Shown here in pieces: positions 16,483-25,982 of a stretch of DNA of 64,000 nt. Under the pieces are notes generated by a model. The model had not been told where the DNA came from. It was given only the letters and a program-made list of their open reading frames with translations, and ran no database searches. The stretch spans positions 930,001-994,000 of the forward strand of contig CAVPQK010000024.1 of assembly GCA_963707465.1 (NCBI GenBank). The letters run 5' to 3'. Both the position numbers and the translations under genes were made by a program. Origin of the DNA: Bog-159 sp963707465 (GTDB lineage: Bacteria; Acidobacteriota; Terriglobia; Bryobacterales; Bryobacteraceae). The first letter of the stretch is position 1. Every line of letters begins with the position of its first letter.

Positions 16483-19400
16483 ATGAACCCACTAACCGGA
16501 TTGACCGAATATCTGGGCCGCGTGGAGCGGCGCTTGCGCGTTCTGGCTTTCAGCAAAGGCGCGGCCATCACGGCGGCGGCGGCGCTGGTTTTCACGGTGC
16601 TGGCGGTGCTATGGGCGAATGCTTTCGCCTTCTCCAACCCGAGCGTCGCCGGCGCGCGCGTTTTCCTGTTCGTGGCGCTGGCGCTGGCGCTGGGCATCGG
16701 CCTCGTGGTTCCGTTGCTCCGCCTCAACCGGCGCAATGCGGCGCGCCAGACCGAGCGGAAATTCCCCGAATTCGAAGAGCGCCTGCTCACCTTCACCGAG
16801 CGCGCCCGCACCAACCCCGAAGATCCCTTTTTGCCGCTGCTGGCCGCCGACGCGCTGGAAGTATCGCGCCAGGCCGAGCCCGCGCGCGTGGCCGGACGCA
16901 ATCGCATTTTGAGCTTCGGTTCGGCCGCCGCGGGATCGCTCGCGGTGTTGATCTGGCTGGGCACGTCCGGTCCCGGATTTCTGGGTTATGGAACACAGTT
17001 GCTCTGGGGCAGGATGCCCAAGGGCGAGCTCGCGCCGTTTTATGACATCTCGGTCTCGCCCGGCAATCGCACCGTGCGCCGCCTCGCGGATCAGCTCATT
17101 GCCGCGCAATTGAAGGGCTTTCATGCGGAGCGGGTGAGCATGTTCGCCAAGTACGCCAGCTCATCGAAATGGGAGCGCGCCGACATGCGCCCGCAGGCGG
17201 AAGGCACCGGCTACGAGTTTCTGATCGCCGGCGTGCCCGAGTCGCTGGATTACTATGTGGAGGCCGGCAGCGTCCGATCGAATCAATATCACCTCAAAGT
17301 GGTCGACCTGCCCGGCATCAAGAAGCTGAAAGTCACCTACCATTTTCCAAGCTGGACCGGGATGAAGGACAAGGTCGAAGACCCCGGAGGCGATCTGCGC
17401 GCCGTCGAAGGCACCGACGCGGACGTAGCCATCCAGACCGACCGCGCGCTCGACAACGGCGTGCTGCTGTTCGACGACGGCACCAAGATTCTGCTGCGCG
17501 CGGGCGAGAACGGACAGCGCATCGCCAGCGTGCCCATCCGCAAGGACGGCATGTATCATATCGCCGCCGTCGACCAGGGCGAGGACGTGCGCCTCAGCCC
17601 GGATTATTTCATCGAAGCCGAGAAGGACGAACCGCCCACGGTGCGCATCACCCGGCCGGAGCGGGACGCGCGCGTGAATCCGATCGAAGAAGTGACCGTG
17701 GCGGTCGAGGGGCAGGATGATTTCGGCCTCAACGAGCTGAGCTTGCACTATGCGGTGAACGGTGGCGCGGAGAAAACCGTCTCGCTGCTGAAGAGCAAAG
17801 GACTGAAGACCGCTTCCGGCGCGACTACCATTGCGCTGGAGGACTTCAAGCTTTCGCCCGGCGATCTCATCAGCCTGTACGCCACGTCGCACGATGCGCA
17901 CTCGATGGCCCGCACCGACATGTACTTCGTGCAGGCCGAGCCTTTCGAGCGCCGGTATTCGCAATCGCAGGAAGCCGGCGGGATGGGCGCCGGCGGCGAT
18001 CAGGACGACACCCGGATCTCGGAGCGCGAGAAGGACATTATCGCCGCCACCTGGAACCAGATCAAAGACACGTCCGGCGATAAGTCCGCGGCGGTGGAGA
18101 ACGCCGGCTTCCTCTCCGGTGTGCAAGCGAAGCTGCGGGATCAGGCGCACTCGCTGTCGGATCGCATGAAAGCGCGCCAACTGGCCGGGGCCAGCGAGGA
18201 GTTCAAGGCATTCACCGCCGATATGGACGAGGCCGTGAAGGCCATGGGGCCGGCGGCGGACAAGCTGCGCGGCTCCGAATGGCAGAACGCGCTGGCGCCG
18301 GAACAAAAAGCGTTGCAGCATTTGCTGCGCGCCGAAGCCGCCATGCGCGATATCAAGGTGGCCTTCGGCAATCGCGGGGGTGGTGCGGGCGGCGGTAGCG
18401 GCGCCGAACGCGATCTGCAGAGCCTTTTCGATCTGGAACTGGATACCGAAAAGAACCAGTATGAGAGCGGGCAGCGGTCGGCTTCCAAAGATCAGCGGCA
18501 GAAGGAAATCGACGAAGCTCTGCAGAAACTGGAACAGCTCGCGCGGCGGCAAAAGGAACTGGCCGAACAGCAGCGCCGCAACCAGCAAACTTCCGAACAG
18601 CGCTGGCAGCAGGAGATGCTGCGCCGCGAGGCCGAGGAGCTGCAGCGCAAGATGGAGCAGCTTTCGCGGAATCAGCAGGGGCAGGGGCAGCCGCAAGCCG
18701 GACAGCCGCAATCGGGGCAAGGGCAGCAGGGCCAGCCGCAATCGGGACAGCCGCAGTCGGGACAGCCGCAATCAAGCCAGGGCGGCCAGCAGTCCAGCCG
18801 GAGCGGCCAGATGTCGTCGCAGCAGTTGCAGCGCGCTATCGAGCAGTTGCGCCAGGCCCAGCAGGATATGCGGCAGTCCGCATGGACGCAGAAAGAAGCG
18901 GATTCGCAGCGCGCCGCCGAGCGCCTGAAAGAGGCGCGCGATTTGCTGGCGGGCCTTCGCCAGCAGCAGGCCGCCGGGAGCGTGGACGACCTGGCGCGCC
19001 AGGCGGAAGCCTTGGCCAACCACCAGCAGGAGTCCAACGCCAAGATGCGGCATGCGTTCGGTTCGGGTCAGGAACCGGAGCCGGGAGCCACGCGCGAGCA
19101 GGCTGAGCAATTGGCGCGCGAGAAGGAGCAGTTGGCCGGCGAATACCAGCGGCTGGAACAAGAAATGGGAAATACGATTCGGGATACGCTGGCGACGAAT
19201 CGGCAACTGTCCAGCAAGCTCCGGGAGACGCTGGGACAGGTGCAGCAGAACGAGATCAACAATCGCCTGCGGTTGAGCGCCGACTTTCTGCGCCGCGGCA
19301 ATGGCGCGGTGGCCACCCTGCGCGATGCCGGCACCACCCAGGCGTTGAACAACTTGCGCGACCAGTTGCGCGAAATTCAGAAGGCACTCGGCGCGGGCCA

Positions 19401-20001
19401 ACAGGGAGCCGGCGACAAGGACCGCCAGGGCCTCGAACAGGCGCTGGCGCAAACCGAGCAGCTGCGCAAAGAGATGGAACAAGGGATGCATCCGAGCCGC
19501 GACCGTAAGGGAGCGGTAGGGCAACCCGGCCAACAGTCCGGACCACAGCAAGGCCGGCAACCCGGCCAACAGCCTGGCGAATCGCAGAGTGCGCAGCCGG
19601 GAGAAGGCCAACCCGGCGGGCAAACTGGGCCGCGCGCGAACGGACCGCAGTACGGCTTGCTGCCGAGCGCCGGCCCGGCCTCCGGCGACGCGGGCGACTT
19701 CACCCGGGATTACCGCCATACGCTGCGCGATCTGGAGAACAATCCGCAAATCGGTAAGGATCTGCGCGACAGGATCCACGATCTGTACCGGCTCGATCCG
19801 AACCTGTCCCCAGGCAATACCCACTTGATGGAGCTCATCGAATCGCAGATGCTCACCGGAGTCGAGCAAATCGAACTCCAGTTGCGCCGCCAACTCGACG
19901 ACCAGGGCGGCGCTGTGCGCAGCGGTTCCGCGGAACCTGTCCCCCAAGGCTACGCCGACGCCGTGGCTGAATACTACCGGCGATTGAGCAAGGAAAAGTA
20001 G
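16483..20001 (+). CDS. Giant DUF4175 membrane protein with Gln-rich region
   Basis: 1172 residues; GGGAGG precedes the ATG. Three hydrophobic segments lie at about 24-45, 55-77 and 145-165, then a large periplasmic region with Ig-like folds (HFPSWTGMKDKVEDPGGDLRAVEG; PTVRITRPERDARVNPIEEVTVAVEG). From about 640 it is a long Glu/Gln/Arg-rich coiled coil with a Q/G/P low-complexity stretch (about 725-780) and a second one at about 1000-1050. Residues encoded at 19494-19520 (PSRDRKGAV) come from a dispersed DNA repeat. DUF4175 proteins usually sit beside MoxR-DUF58-BatA genes; here 5.3 kb of accessory DNA separates them. Confidence 0.85.
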   Translation: MNPLTGLTEYLGRVERRLRVLAFSKGAAITAAAALVFTVLAVLWANAFAFSNPSVAGARVFLFVALALALGIGLVVPLLRLNRRNAARQTERKFPEFEERLLTFTERARTNPEDPFLPLLAADALEVSRQAEPARVAGRNRILSFGSAAAGSLAVLIWLGTSGPGFLGYGTQLLWGRMPKGELAPFYDISVSPGNRTVRRLADQLIAAQLKGFHAERVSMFAKYASSSKWERADMRPQAEGTGYEFLIAGVPESLDYYVEAGSVRSNQYHLKVVDLPGIKKLKVTYHFPSWTGMKDKVEDPGGDLRAVEGTDADVAIQTDRALDNGVLLFDDGTKILLRAGENGQRIASVPIRKDGMYHIAAVDQGEDVRLSPDYFIEAEKDEPPTVRITRPERDARVNPIEEVTVAVEGQDDFGLNELSLHYAVNGGAEKTVSLLKSKGLKTASGATTIALEDFKLSPGDLISLYATSHDAHSMARTDMYFVQAEPFERRYSQSQEAGGMGAGGDQDDTRISEREKDIIAATWNQIKDTSGDKSAAVENAGFLSGVQAKLRDQAHSLSDRMKARQLAGASEEFKAFTADMDEAVKAMGPAADKLRGSEWQNALAPEQKALQHLLRAEAAMRDIKVAFGNRGGGAGGGSGAERDLQSLFDLELDTEKNQYESGQRSASKDQRQKEIDEALQKLEQLARRQKELAEQQRRNQQTSEQRWQQEMLRREAEELQRKMEQLSRNQQGQGQPQAGQPQSGQGQQGQPQSGQPQSGQPQSSQGGQQSSRSGQMSSQQLQRAIEQLRQAQQDMRQSAWTQKEADSQRAAERLKEARDLLAGLRQQQAAGSVDDLARQAEALANHQQESNAKMRHAFGSGQEPEPGATREQAEQLAREKEQLAGEYQRLEQEMGNTIRDTLATNRQLSSKLRETLGQVQQNEINNRLRLSADFLRRGNGAVATLRDAGTTQALNNLRDQLREIQKALGAGQQGAGDKDRQGLEQALAQTEQLRKEMEQGMHPSRDRKGAVGQPGQQSGPQQGRQPGQQPGESQSAQPGEGQPGGQTGPRANGPQYGLLPSAGPASGDAGDFTRDYRHTLRDLENNPQIGKDLRDRIHDLYRLDPNLSPGNTHLMELIESQMLTGVEQIELQLRRQLDDQGGAVRSGSAEPVPQGYADAVAEYYRRLSKEK
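19494..19520. repeat. GAGCCGCGACCGT repeat inside the DUF4175 gene
   Basis: The element begins GAGCCGCGACCGTAAGGGAG. Closely related copies lie in intergenic DNA at 47052-47073, 52773-52796 (inverted) and 60403-60430 (inverted). Here it is translated in frame within a low-complexity region. Confidence 0.75.
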
Positions 20002-20020
20002 GTTCTCCGCCGAACGATGC

Positions 20021-20026
20021 TACATT
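20021..20026 (+). promoter_or_regulatory. -10-like box TACATT directly before deoB start
   Basis: TACATT ends 6 nt before the GTG of deoB. The expected transcription start would coincide with the start codon, suggesting a leaderless mRNA. No Shine-Dalgarno is seen. Confidence 0.5.
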
Positions 20027-20032
20027 CAGTTT

Positions 20033-21196
20033 GTGTTCAGCCGCGTCATCTGGATCGTGCTTGACAGCGTCGGCATCGGCGAGATGCCCGACGCCGCCGC
20101 GTACGGCGATACCGGCAGCGACACGCTCGGCAACATCGCGCGGCAGCGCCCGCTGCGCCTGCCCAACCTGTGCCGCCTGGGCCTCGGCAACATCAAACCG
20201 CTGGCCGGACTGCCTCCCGCCGCCGAGCCTGCCGGATCGTTCGGCCGCTGCGCCCTGGCCTCGCCCGGCAAGGACACCACCACCGGCCATTGGGAAATGG
20301 CGGGCATCCACCTGGACAAGCCTTTCCCGCTCTACCCGCATGGATTCCCGCGCGAAATCATGGACGAGTTCGAGCGCCGCATCGCCCGCCGCACGCTGGG
20401 CAATAAGGCCGCCTCCGGCACGGAAATCATCAAGGAGCTGGGCGCGGAGCACATGCGCACCGGCTCTCCCATCGTCTACACTTCCGCCGACAGCGTCTTC
20501 CAGGTGGCCGCGCACGAAGAAGTCATCCCGCTCTGGGAGCTGTATAAAATCTGCGAAACCGCGCGCGCGCTTTTGCGTGGGCCGTATGAGGTGGGTCGGG
20601 TGATCGCGCGGCCCTTCATGGGCTCGCCGGGCTCGTTCTCCCGCACTCCCAATCGCAAGGATTACGCCGTGCCCCCGCCGCGCGGCATGCTGCTCGACGC
20701 GCTCGACGCCCATGGCGTTCCGGTGCACAGCGTGGGCAAAATCTTCGACGTGTTCCTGGGCCGCGGCATTCGCGACTATTCGAAGACCAAGAGCAACGCC
20801 GACGGCATGGCGCACACGCTGGACGCTATGCGGTCGTTCGATGCCGGATTGATTTTCGTCAACCTGGTGGATTTCGATCAGCAATACGGGCACCGCAACG
20901 ATGTGGAAGGATATGCCGCCGCGCTCGAAGAGTTCGACGCGTGGCTGCCGGAGTTCTTCGCCGCCGAGGCCGAAAACGACCTGGCGATTCTGACCGCGGA
21001 CCATGGCTGCGATCCCACCACGCCATCCACCGATCACAGCCGCGAGTATGTTCCGCTCCTGGTCAGCGGGCCGCGCGCCCGCCGCGGCGTCAACCTTGGC
21101 CTGCGCGCGTCGCTGTCGGATATCGGCCAGACCGTCGCCCAGAATTTCGGAGCGAAAATCGCCAACGGCACCACCTTCTTACCGGAGATTATATGA
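20033..21196 (+). CDS. deoB: Phosphopentomutase
   Basis: 387 residues. DeoB interconverts ribose/deoxyribose 1- and 5-phosphates in nucleoside salvage and belongs to the alkaline-phosphatase superfamily with two Mn ions. Metal-binding motifs are visible: IWIVLDSVGIGEMPDA at the start, KDTTTGHWEMAG (the phosphorylated Thr segment, about 80), LVDFDQQYGHRND and ILTADHGCDPTT...DHSREYVPLL. Length is usual for the family. The GTG start follows a TACATT box by 6 nt. It overlaps tpiA by 4 bp (ATGA), so the two are co-translated, which links pentose-phosphate salvage to glycolysis. Confidence 0.96.
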   Translation: MFSRVIWIVLDSVGIGEMPDAAAYGDTGSDTLGNIARQRPLRLPNLCRLGLGNIKPLAGLPPAAEPAGSFGRCALASPGKDTTTGHWEMAGIHLDKPFPLYPHGFPREIMDEFERRIARRTLGNKAASGTEIIKELGAEHMRTGSPIVYTSADSVFQVAAHEEVIPLWELYKICETARALLRGPYEVGRVIARPFMGSPGSFSRTPNRKDYAVPPPRGMLLDALDAHGVPVHSVGKIFDVFLGRGIRDYSKTKSNADGMAHTLDAMRSFDAGLIFVNLVDFDQQYGHRNDVEGYAAALEEFDAWLPEFFAAEAENDLAILTADHGCDPTTPSTDHSREYVPLLVSGPRARRGVNLGLRASLSDIGQTVAQNFGAKIANGTTFLPEII

Positions 21197-21942
21197 GAAA
21201 GCCCATCATGGCGGGCAATTGGAAGATGTACAAGAACCCCGCCGAAACCACCGCATTTTTTGAGAAGTTCCGGCCTCTGGTCGCGCAGTCGGAGCACTGC
21301 GAGATCCTGATCTGCCCGCCCTACACGAACATCTCCGCGGCCGTTGCCGCCGCGGAAGGCACGCGCATCGGCGTGGGCGCGCAGGATCTGTATTGGGCCA
21401 AGGAAGGCGCCTTCACCGGCGAGGTTTCCGGGCCAATGATCAAGGCGTCCGGATGCACGCACGTGCTGGTCGGGCACAGCGAGCGGCGCCAGTATTTCGA
21501 GGAGACCAACGAGACCGTGCTGCAGCGGACCGTGGCTGCGCTGGACGCCGGTCTGACACCCATTGTGTGCGTGGGCGAGCACCTAAAGGAGCGGGAATCG
21601 GGCGAAACCGAGGCCGTGCTCGCACTCCAGTTTCGCGCCGGCATCGGCTTGCTGAGCGCCGAGCAATTCGCGCGCATCGTGATTGCTTATGAGCCGGTCT
21701 GGGCCATCGGCACGGGCAAAACCGCAACGCCCGAGATGGCCGCCGATGCGCATCGCGCGCTGCGCGGGCAGGCGCGCGGGCGCTACGGCCAGACAGCCGC
21801 GGACGCGGTCCGCATCCTGTACGGCGGCAGCGTCAAGCCGGACAACGTGCGCACGCTGATGGCGCAGCCGGAGATCGACGGCGCCCTGGTGGGCGGCGCG
21901 AGTCTGGACGCCAATTCTTTCGCCAGTATCGTGAACTTCTAG
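21193..21942 (+). CDS. tpiA: Triosephosphate isomerase
   Basis: 249 residues, complete. TpiA interconverts dihydroxyacetone phosphate and glyceraldehyde 3-phosphate. All key elements are present: NWKMYKN with the catalytic Lys, LVGHSERR with the catalytic His, AYEPVWAIGTGKTA with the catalytic Glu and the flexible loop 6, and the phosphate-binding GGSVKPDN and VGGASL. The start at 21193 overlaps the deoB stop; a much longer upstream frame only reads through deoB. Confidence 0.97.
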   Translation: MRKPIMAGNWKMYKNPAETTAFFEKFRPLVAQSEHCEILICPPYTNISAAVAAAEGTRIGVGAQDLYWAKEGAFTGEVSGPMIKASGCTHVLVGHSERRQYFEETNETVLQRTVAALDAGLTPIVCVGEHLKERESGETEAVLALQFRAGIGLLSAEQFARIVIAYEPVWAIGTGKTATPEMAADAHRALRGQARGRYGQTAADAVRILYGGSVKPDNVRTLMAQPEIDGALVGGASLDANSFASIVNF

Positions 21943-21955
21943 CCGCCAATGTGGG

Positions 21956-21992
21956 GCAGCCTCTCAGGCTGCGGACCCGCTCTCAGCGGGTC
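21956..21992. repeat. Double-hairpin palindromic repeat, copy B
   Basis: Two neighbouring stems with identical CTC loops: GCAGCCT-CTC-AGGCTGC (21956-21972) and GACCCGCT-CTC-AGCGGGTC (21974-21992). Same design as copies A and C. It follows tpiA and ends 13 bp before the next start. Confidence 0.75.
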
Positions 21993-22005
21993 CCGGAGGA
22001 CTTGT

Positions 22006-23649
22006 ATGAAACTGCCTGCCCTGTACCTGATACCCGTGGCCTTGCTGGCCCAGTTTATCCCCGATAAACCGGTGGTCATTCACCAAGCCGTGGAAAGTGT
22101 ACCAGAACGGCAAGGCGCGACCCAAGGTCCGGGTGCTGGTTTGGGCACAACTCCGCCCGCTCCACCAGCCGCGCGCCGCCCGGGCCCCGCGCGTACTCCT
22201 CCGCCGATTCCGCCGCGGCCGGCCGCTCCCGAAATCAACGCTGCGGCAGCCGCCATCGAGCAGACCACCCAGGGCAAGCGCGCCGCCATCCAGCCAACCG
22301 CCAGTTTTGACGGTCTGGGCGCGGGCTTTTCCGGCGGCTCGCGCGGCGGCATCGACATCAGCCTGGCGGCCGGTCCCGACCATATCTTCGAGATCCTGGA
22401 TGGCAGCTTCGCCGTCTTCACCAAGAAGGGCAAAAAGTACGACGCCACCGGCAAGCTGCTCTATGGCCCCGCGCCCAACAACACCGTTTTTGCCGGCTTC
22501 GGCGTGCGCTGCGGCGTCAGCCGCAACAGCGACTCCGTTGTGCGCTACGACCAATTGGCCAACCGCTGGCTGATCGTGGTTCCCGTCTTCACCCGCCCGC
22601 CAGACAATCCGAAAGGCCCTTATGCCATGTGCTACGCCGTGAGCGCCACATCCGACCCGCTCGGCGCGTATTATCGTTATGAGTTTCAACGGCCGCTGTT
22701 TCCGGATTATCCGCGCCCCGCCGTCTGGCCTGACGGCTATTACAATCCCACCAGCACGAGCGACGACCTGCTGCCCGATGTGATCACCCAGAAGCACGTC
22801 TGCATCGCCGACCGCAATAAGATGCTCCAGGGCTTGCCCGCCACCGAGCAGTGCGTCGTGATAGACGGCGGCGTCTTCATGTTGAACGCCGACGTGGATG
22901 GCACGCGTCCGCCGCCCACGGGCGCGCCCAACATCATGATGTCCACCGGCGGCACACAGCTCATGAAGATCTTCCAGGACGACGGCATCTATTTTTACAA
23001 AGTGCACGTGGATTGGAGCGACGCCACGAAGACCACCGTCTCCGCGCCGCGGAAGCTTGCCGTGGCGCCCTATCACTATCTCTGCGACGGCCAATTGAGC
23101 AGTTGCGTCTCGCAGCCTGCGACCGCGCGCCGCCTCGATTCACAGGGCGACAAGCTGATCCAACGGCTCGTGTACCGCAACTTCGGCGGTCATGAGTCCA
23201 TCCTGGCGGAGCACTCTGTCTCGACTGCCGCGCACGGCGGCGGCGTGCGCTGGTATGAGTTCCGTCTGGACAAACAGCGCGATCCCGCGCTGTACCAGCA
23301 GGGCACCTACGCCCCCGATGGATTCTATCGGTGGCTGGCAAGCATGGCCATGGACCGCAAAGGCGATATCGGCATCGGCTATTCGTTCGGCGGCGACCCC
23401 AACTATCCCGGCCAGCGTTTCGCCGCGCGCATGGCGCACGACCCCAAGGGCCAGTTGACGGTCCACGAGTCGGTCCTGGCTGAAGGCCAAGCCTCGCAAA
23501 CAGGCAGCCTGCGCTGGGAAGACTACACCAACATCGTGGTCGATCCCTCCGACGACTGTACCTTTTGGTTCGTCGGGAACTATCTCCAAAGCGGAGCGGC
23601 CACCTCCACCACGCGCATTGGATCGTTCGCACTGCCTCATTGCAAGTGA
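22006..23649 (+). CDS. Exported protein of unknown function
   Basis: 547 residues from ATG 22006, which follows GGAGG at a normal distance; the longer frame starts inside the hairpin repeat. A signal peptide (MKLPALYLIPVALLAQF) is followed by a proline-rich linker (about 40-80) and a long beta-rich region with motifs such as GGIDISLAAGPDHIFEI, VVVPVFTRPPDNP and YTNIVVDPSDDCTFWFVG. I do not recognise an enzyme motif. The layout (repeated strands with Asp-rich turns) suggests a beta-propeller or adhesin-like secreted protein, typical of acidobacterial exoproteomes. It is followed by a separately promoted hydrolase gene. Confidence 0.75.
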   Translation: MKLPALYLIPVALLAQFIPDKPVVIHQAVESVPERQGATQGPGAGLGTTPPAPPAARRPGPARTPPPIPPRPAAPEINAAAAAIEQTTQGKRAAIQPTASFDGLGAGFSGGSRGGIDISLAAGPDHIFEILDGSFAVFTKKGKKYDATGKLLYGPAPNNTVFAGFGVRCGVSRNSDSVVRYDQLANRWLIVVPVFTRPPDNPKGPYAMCYAVSATSDPLGAYYRYEFQRPLFPDYPRPAVWPDGYYNPTSTSDDLLPDVITQKHVCIADRNKMLQGLPATEQCVVIDGGVFMLNADVDGTRPPPTGAPNIMMSTGGTQLMKIFQDDGIYFYKVHVDWSDATKTTVSAPRKLAVAPYHYLCDGQLSSCVSQPATARRLDSQGDKLIQRLVYRNFGGHESILAEHSVSTAAHGGGVRWYEFRLDKQRDPALYQQGTYAPDGFYRWLASMAMDRKGDIGIGYSFGGDPNYPGQRFAARMAHDPKGQLTVHESVLAEGQASQTGSLRWEDYTNIVVDPSDDCTFWFVGNYLQSGAATSTTRIGSFALPHCK

Positions 23650-23674
23650 CCCGCTGCGGCGCTAAGCCAGCCGC

Positions 23675-23680
23675 TAAGAT
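23675..23680 (+). promoter_or_regulatory. -10-like box TAAGAT before dimethylargininase-like gene
   Basis: TAAGAT (in CCGCTAAGAT) ends 6 nt before ATG 23687, the same spacing as at 20021. A leaderless transcript is inferred. Confidence 0.5.
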
Positions 23681-23686
23681 AGTTCC

Positions 23687-24472
23687 ATGCCGCTTACCGC
23701 CATCACCCGCGCTGTCAGCCCGTTTCTGGACCATTGCCAACTGGCGTTTGCGGAAAGGCAGCCCATCGATGTCTCGAAGGCCATTGTGCAGCACGGCCAA
23801 TACGAGGCCTGCCTGGCATCCCTGGGAATCGACGTTGTGTCGCTGGCGGCCCTCGCGGACCAGCCCGACGCTGTGTTTGTCGAAGACCCGGCCATCGTCC
23901 TGGATGAGGTCGCCATGATGACCCGCATGGGCGCCGAGTCACGGCGCGGTGAATCGGCGAGCCTGGCCGAGGCGGTGGCGCGCTTCCGTCCGCTGCGCTG
24001 GATCGCGGAGCCGGGAACGCTGGAGGGCGGCGACGTGGTGCGGATCGGCCGCACGTTGTTTGTGGGACGGTCGGCGCGCAGCAACGATGCGGGCATCGCC
24101 CAGTTGGGACGGGAACTCGAGCCGTTCGGATATGCCGTGCGGGCTGTCGAAATGCGCGGCTGCCTGCACCTCAAATCGGCCTGTACCTACCTGGGCCGGG
24201 ACACGCTGCTGGCGAATCCCGCCTGGGTGGACCTGGCGCCGTTCGGCCATAGCAATGTGATCGAAGTGGCGCCGGACGAACCCGCGGCCGCGGACGTATT
24301 GACGATCGGCGATACCGCGATGATTCCGGCATCTTTCCCGGAGACCGCGCGCCGGCTCGAGCGGGCCGGGTGGAGTGTGCTGCCGATCGACGTCTCCGAA
24401 TTGCAGAAAGCGGAGGCGGGCGTTACATGCATGAGCCTGATCTTCAGTGCGCCGCCCCCACCTTCGTGTTGA
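23687..24472 (+). CDS. Dimethylargininase-like amidinohydrolase
   Basis: 261 residues of the amidinotransferase/N,N-dimethylarginine dimethylaminohydrolase fold. Visible are the substrate-site FVEDPAIVLDEVAMM, WIAEPGTLEGGDVVRIGRTLFVG (conserved Glu/Asp of the propeller), the catalytic His in RGCLHLKSACTYL and the catalytic Cys248 in EAGVTCMSLIFS. These hydrolyse methylated arginines or related guanidines to citrulline-type products. The C-terminus (APPPPSC) overlaps the convergent FG-GAP gene by 29 bp. The family includes agmatine/arginine deiminase relatives, so the exact substrate is uncertain. Confidence 0.9.
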   Translation: MPLTAITRAVSPFLDHCQLAFAERQPIDVSKAIVQHGQYEACLASLGIDVVSLAALADQPDAVFVEDPAIVLDEVAMMTRMGAESRRGESASLAEAVARFRPLRWIAEPGTLEGGDVVRIGRTLFVGRSARSNDAGIAQLGRELEPFGYAVRAVEMRGCLHLKSACTYLGRDTLLANPAWVDLAPFGHSNVIEVAPDEPAAADVLTIGDTAMIPASFPETARRLERAGWSVLPIDVSELQKAEAGVTCMSLIFSAPPPPSC

Positions 24473-25922
24473 ACCACACCGCGTTTGGCGCATCGCTTCG
24501 CGCCGCTGCAATGTCGGGCCATCCGTCGCCGTCCAGGTCTCCAATCGCCAGACCGTAGACCACTCCTTTGCCATCGCCCCAGGGGATCTCCAGATAATTC
24601 GTTCCGGTCCCATCGTTGAAAAACACCGAACCCGGCGCTTTGAAATTTCCCACCACGATATCCGGCTTGCCGTCGCGATTCAGATCCGCGATGGCGACCG
24701 AGTACGGCACCCGCTGCTTGCCGGCCAGCATGATCGGATCGCTGAACTCCCGATTGCCACGATTGAGATAAACGAAAAGTCCCTGCCGTTCGTCGCCCAC
24801 CACCAGGTCGGGACGCCCGTCGCCGTTGAGATCGCCCGCAGCGGCGGCGCGCGCAGCCGAATTCGGCGGGCCGACCGGCGTCGTTTGCGAAAAATGTCCC
24901 TTGCCGTCATTCCAGAAGATCACACTCTGGCCCCCGTCGCGATGCGGCACGAATAAGTCAATGGCGCCGTCCCCATCGAAGTCCGCTGCGACAATGATTG
25001 TCGCCGATTCCGTTCCGGCCAAGGGCGTACATGAAGGGAAATGTCCCTTGCCATCGTTCAAACAGACGTAACTCGCTTCGGGGTGCCGCGGCGGATCGCC
25101 GCGATTGGCCCCGATGATGTCCGGATATCCGTCTCCGTTCAGATCGGCGAGCGTGACGTAGCGCGTCGGCCACTTGGGATCGCCGAATGTTCCCGAGACG
25201 TAGAAATTGCCTTTGCCGTCGTTCAGATAAACCAGCTTGCGATCCGGTTGGTCGTCGCTGATCACCACGTCCAGGTGGCCGTCCCGATCCACATCGGCCA
25301 GCGCGGCCGAGTAGGTGCGGTTCGGCGTATTTCCCAAGTCGTGAGCCGTGAAGTGGCCTTTCCCATCGTTCAGCAGCACGCGGGAACCGAGCGGCCAGTG
25401 GCGTCCTTTTCCCAAAACCAGATCGGGATAGCCGTCGCCGTTCAGATCGCCGATGCTGACGCTGGCCGAGGTCTCCCCTTTCTCTTCGAGCAGCAATAGG
25501 CGATCGAACGAGCGCGGCGAGATGGCGGCCAGACGGCGGTCCAGGCGATCCGCCGCCGTTTTCAGAATGGCCTGAATATCGGCGAGGGTCGTGGTGGGGT
25601 CATTGTTGTATCCCATCATTCGATGGTTGTATTTATCGCCCACCTTTTCTTCGATGACCTGGCGAACCTCTTCCATCGCCGTGGTCCGATGCGAGGATTC
25701 GCCCAGCACCTCCTCCGTGGCCTGGCGCAGCGCGCAATGCAAGCTGACGGTGGGCGCCCGCGGTGGACACTCGCGGGTATCGGCCCGGTTCCAATGCGAT
25801 TCGTTGGCCAGGAGCGTGGCCGCGCGGTTTAGGATCTGAGTGTTAGCTGATTGGGCCGAATCGCCCGCGGCCGAGGGAAGCAGCAGGAAGAGTAAGATCG
25901 CTGCATGGCCGCGCCGTGCCAT
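24444..25922 (-). CDS. Exported FG-GAP / VCBS repeat protein
   Basis: 492 residues with a signal peptide (1-20, ILLFLLLPSAAG). From about 150 to the end it has regularly spaced calcium-binding blade motifs such as DLNGDGYPDLVLG, DVDRDGHLDVVIS, DLNGDGYPDIIG, DFDGDGAIDLFV, DLNGDGRPDLVVG, DLNRDGKPDIVVG and DLDGDGWPDIAAA, i.e. about seven repeats consistent with a seven-bladed integrin-like propeller. It is likely secreted or cell-surface, with binding rather than catalytic function. Convergent overlap with the dimethylargininase-like gene. Confidence 0.92.
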   Translation of the reverse strand: MARRGHAAILLFLLLPSAAGDSAQSANTQILNRAATLLANESHWNRADTRECPPRAPTVSLHCALRQATEEVLGESSHRTTAMEEVRQVIEEKVGDKYNHRMMGYNNDPTTTLADIQAILKTAADRLDRRLAAISPRSFDRLLLLEEKGETSASVSIGDLNGDGYPDLVLGKGRHWPLGSRVLLNDGKGHFTAHDLGNTPNRTYSAALADVDRDGHLDVVISDDQPDRKLVYLNDGKGNFYVSGTFGDPKWPTRYVTLADLNGDGYPDIIGANRGDPPRHPEASYVCLNDGKGHFPSCTPLAGTESATIIVAADFDGDGAIDLFVPHRDGGQSVIFWNDGKGHFSQTTPVGPPNSAARAAAAGDLNGDGRPDLVVGDERQGLFVYLNRGNREFSDPIMLAGKQRVPYSVAIADLNRDGKPDIVVGNFKAPGSVFFNDGTGTNYLEIPWGDGKGVVYGLAIGDLDGDGWPDIAAARSDAPNAVWFNTKVGAAH

Positions 25923-25938
25923 TTTGAGGCGGGGTGAA

Positions 25939-25965
25939 GAGGCCGGACTGCAAGAGCCCGGCCTC
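25939..25965 (-). terminator. GC-rich hairpin between S53 peptidase and FG-GAP genes
   Basis: A perfect 8-bp stem (GAGGCCGG / CCGGCCTC, loop of 11) lies 18 bp downstream of the S53 stop on the minus strand. There is no U-run after it, so it may be a weak terminator or a processing stem ahead of the FG-GAP gene. Confidence 0.4.
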
Positions 25966-25982
25966 CTTTAGAGCTACTGCCG

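Noticed and set aside
21949..22005. Longer start for the exported gene after tpiA
   Set aside because: The extension is the hairpin repeat; GGAGG lies just before ATG 22006.
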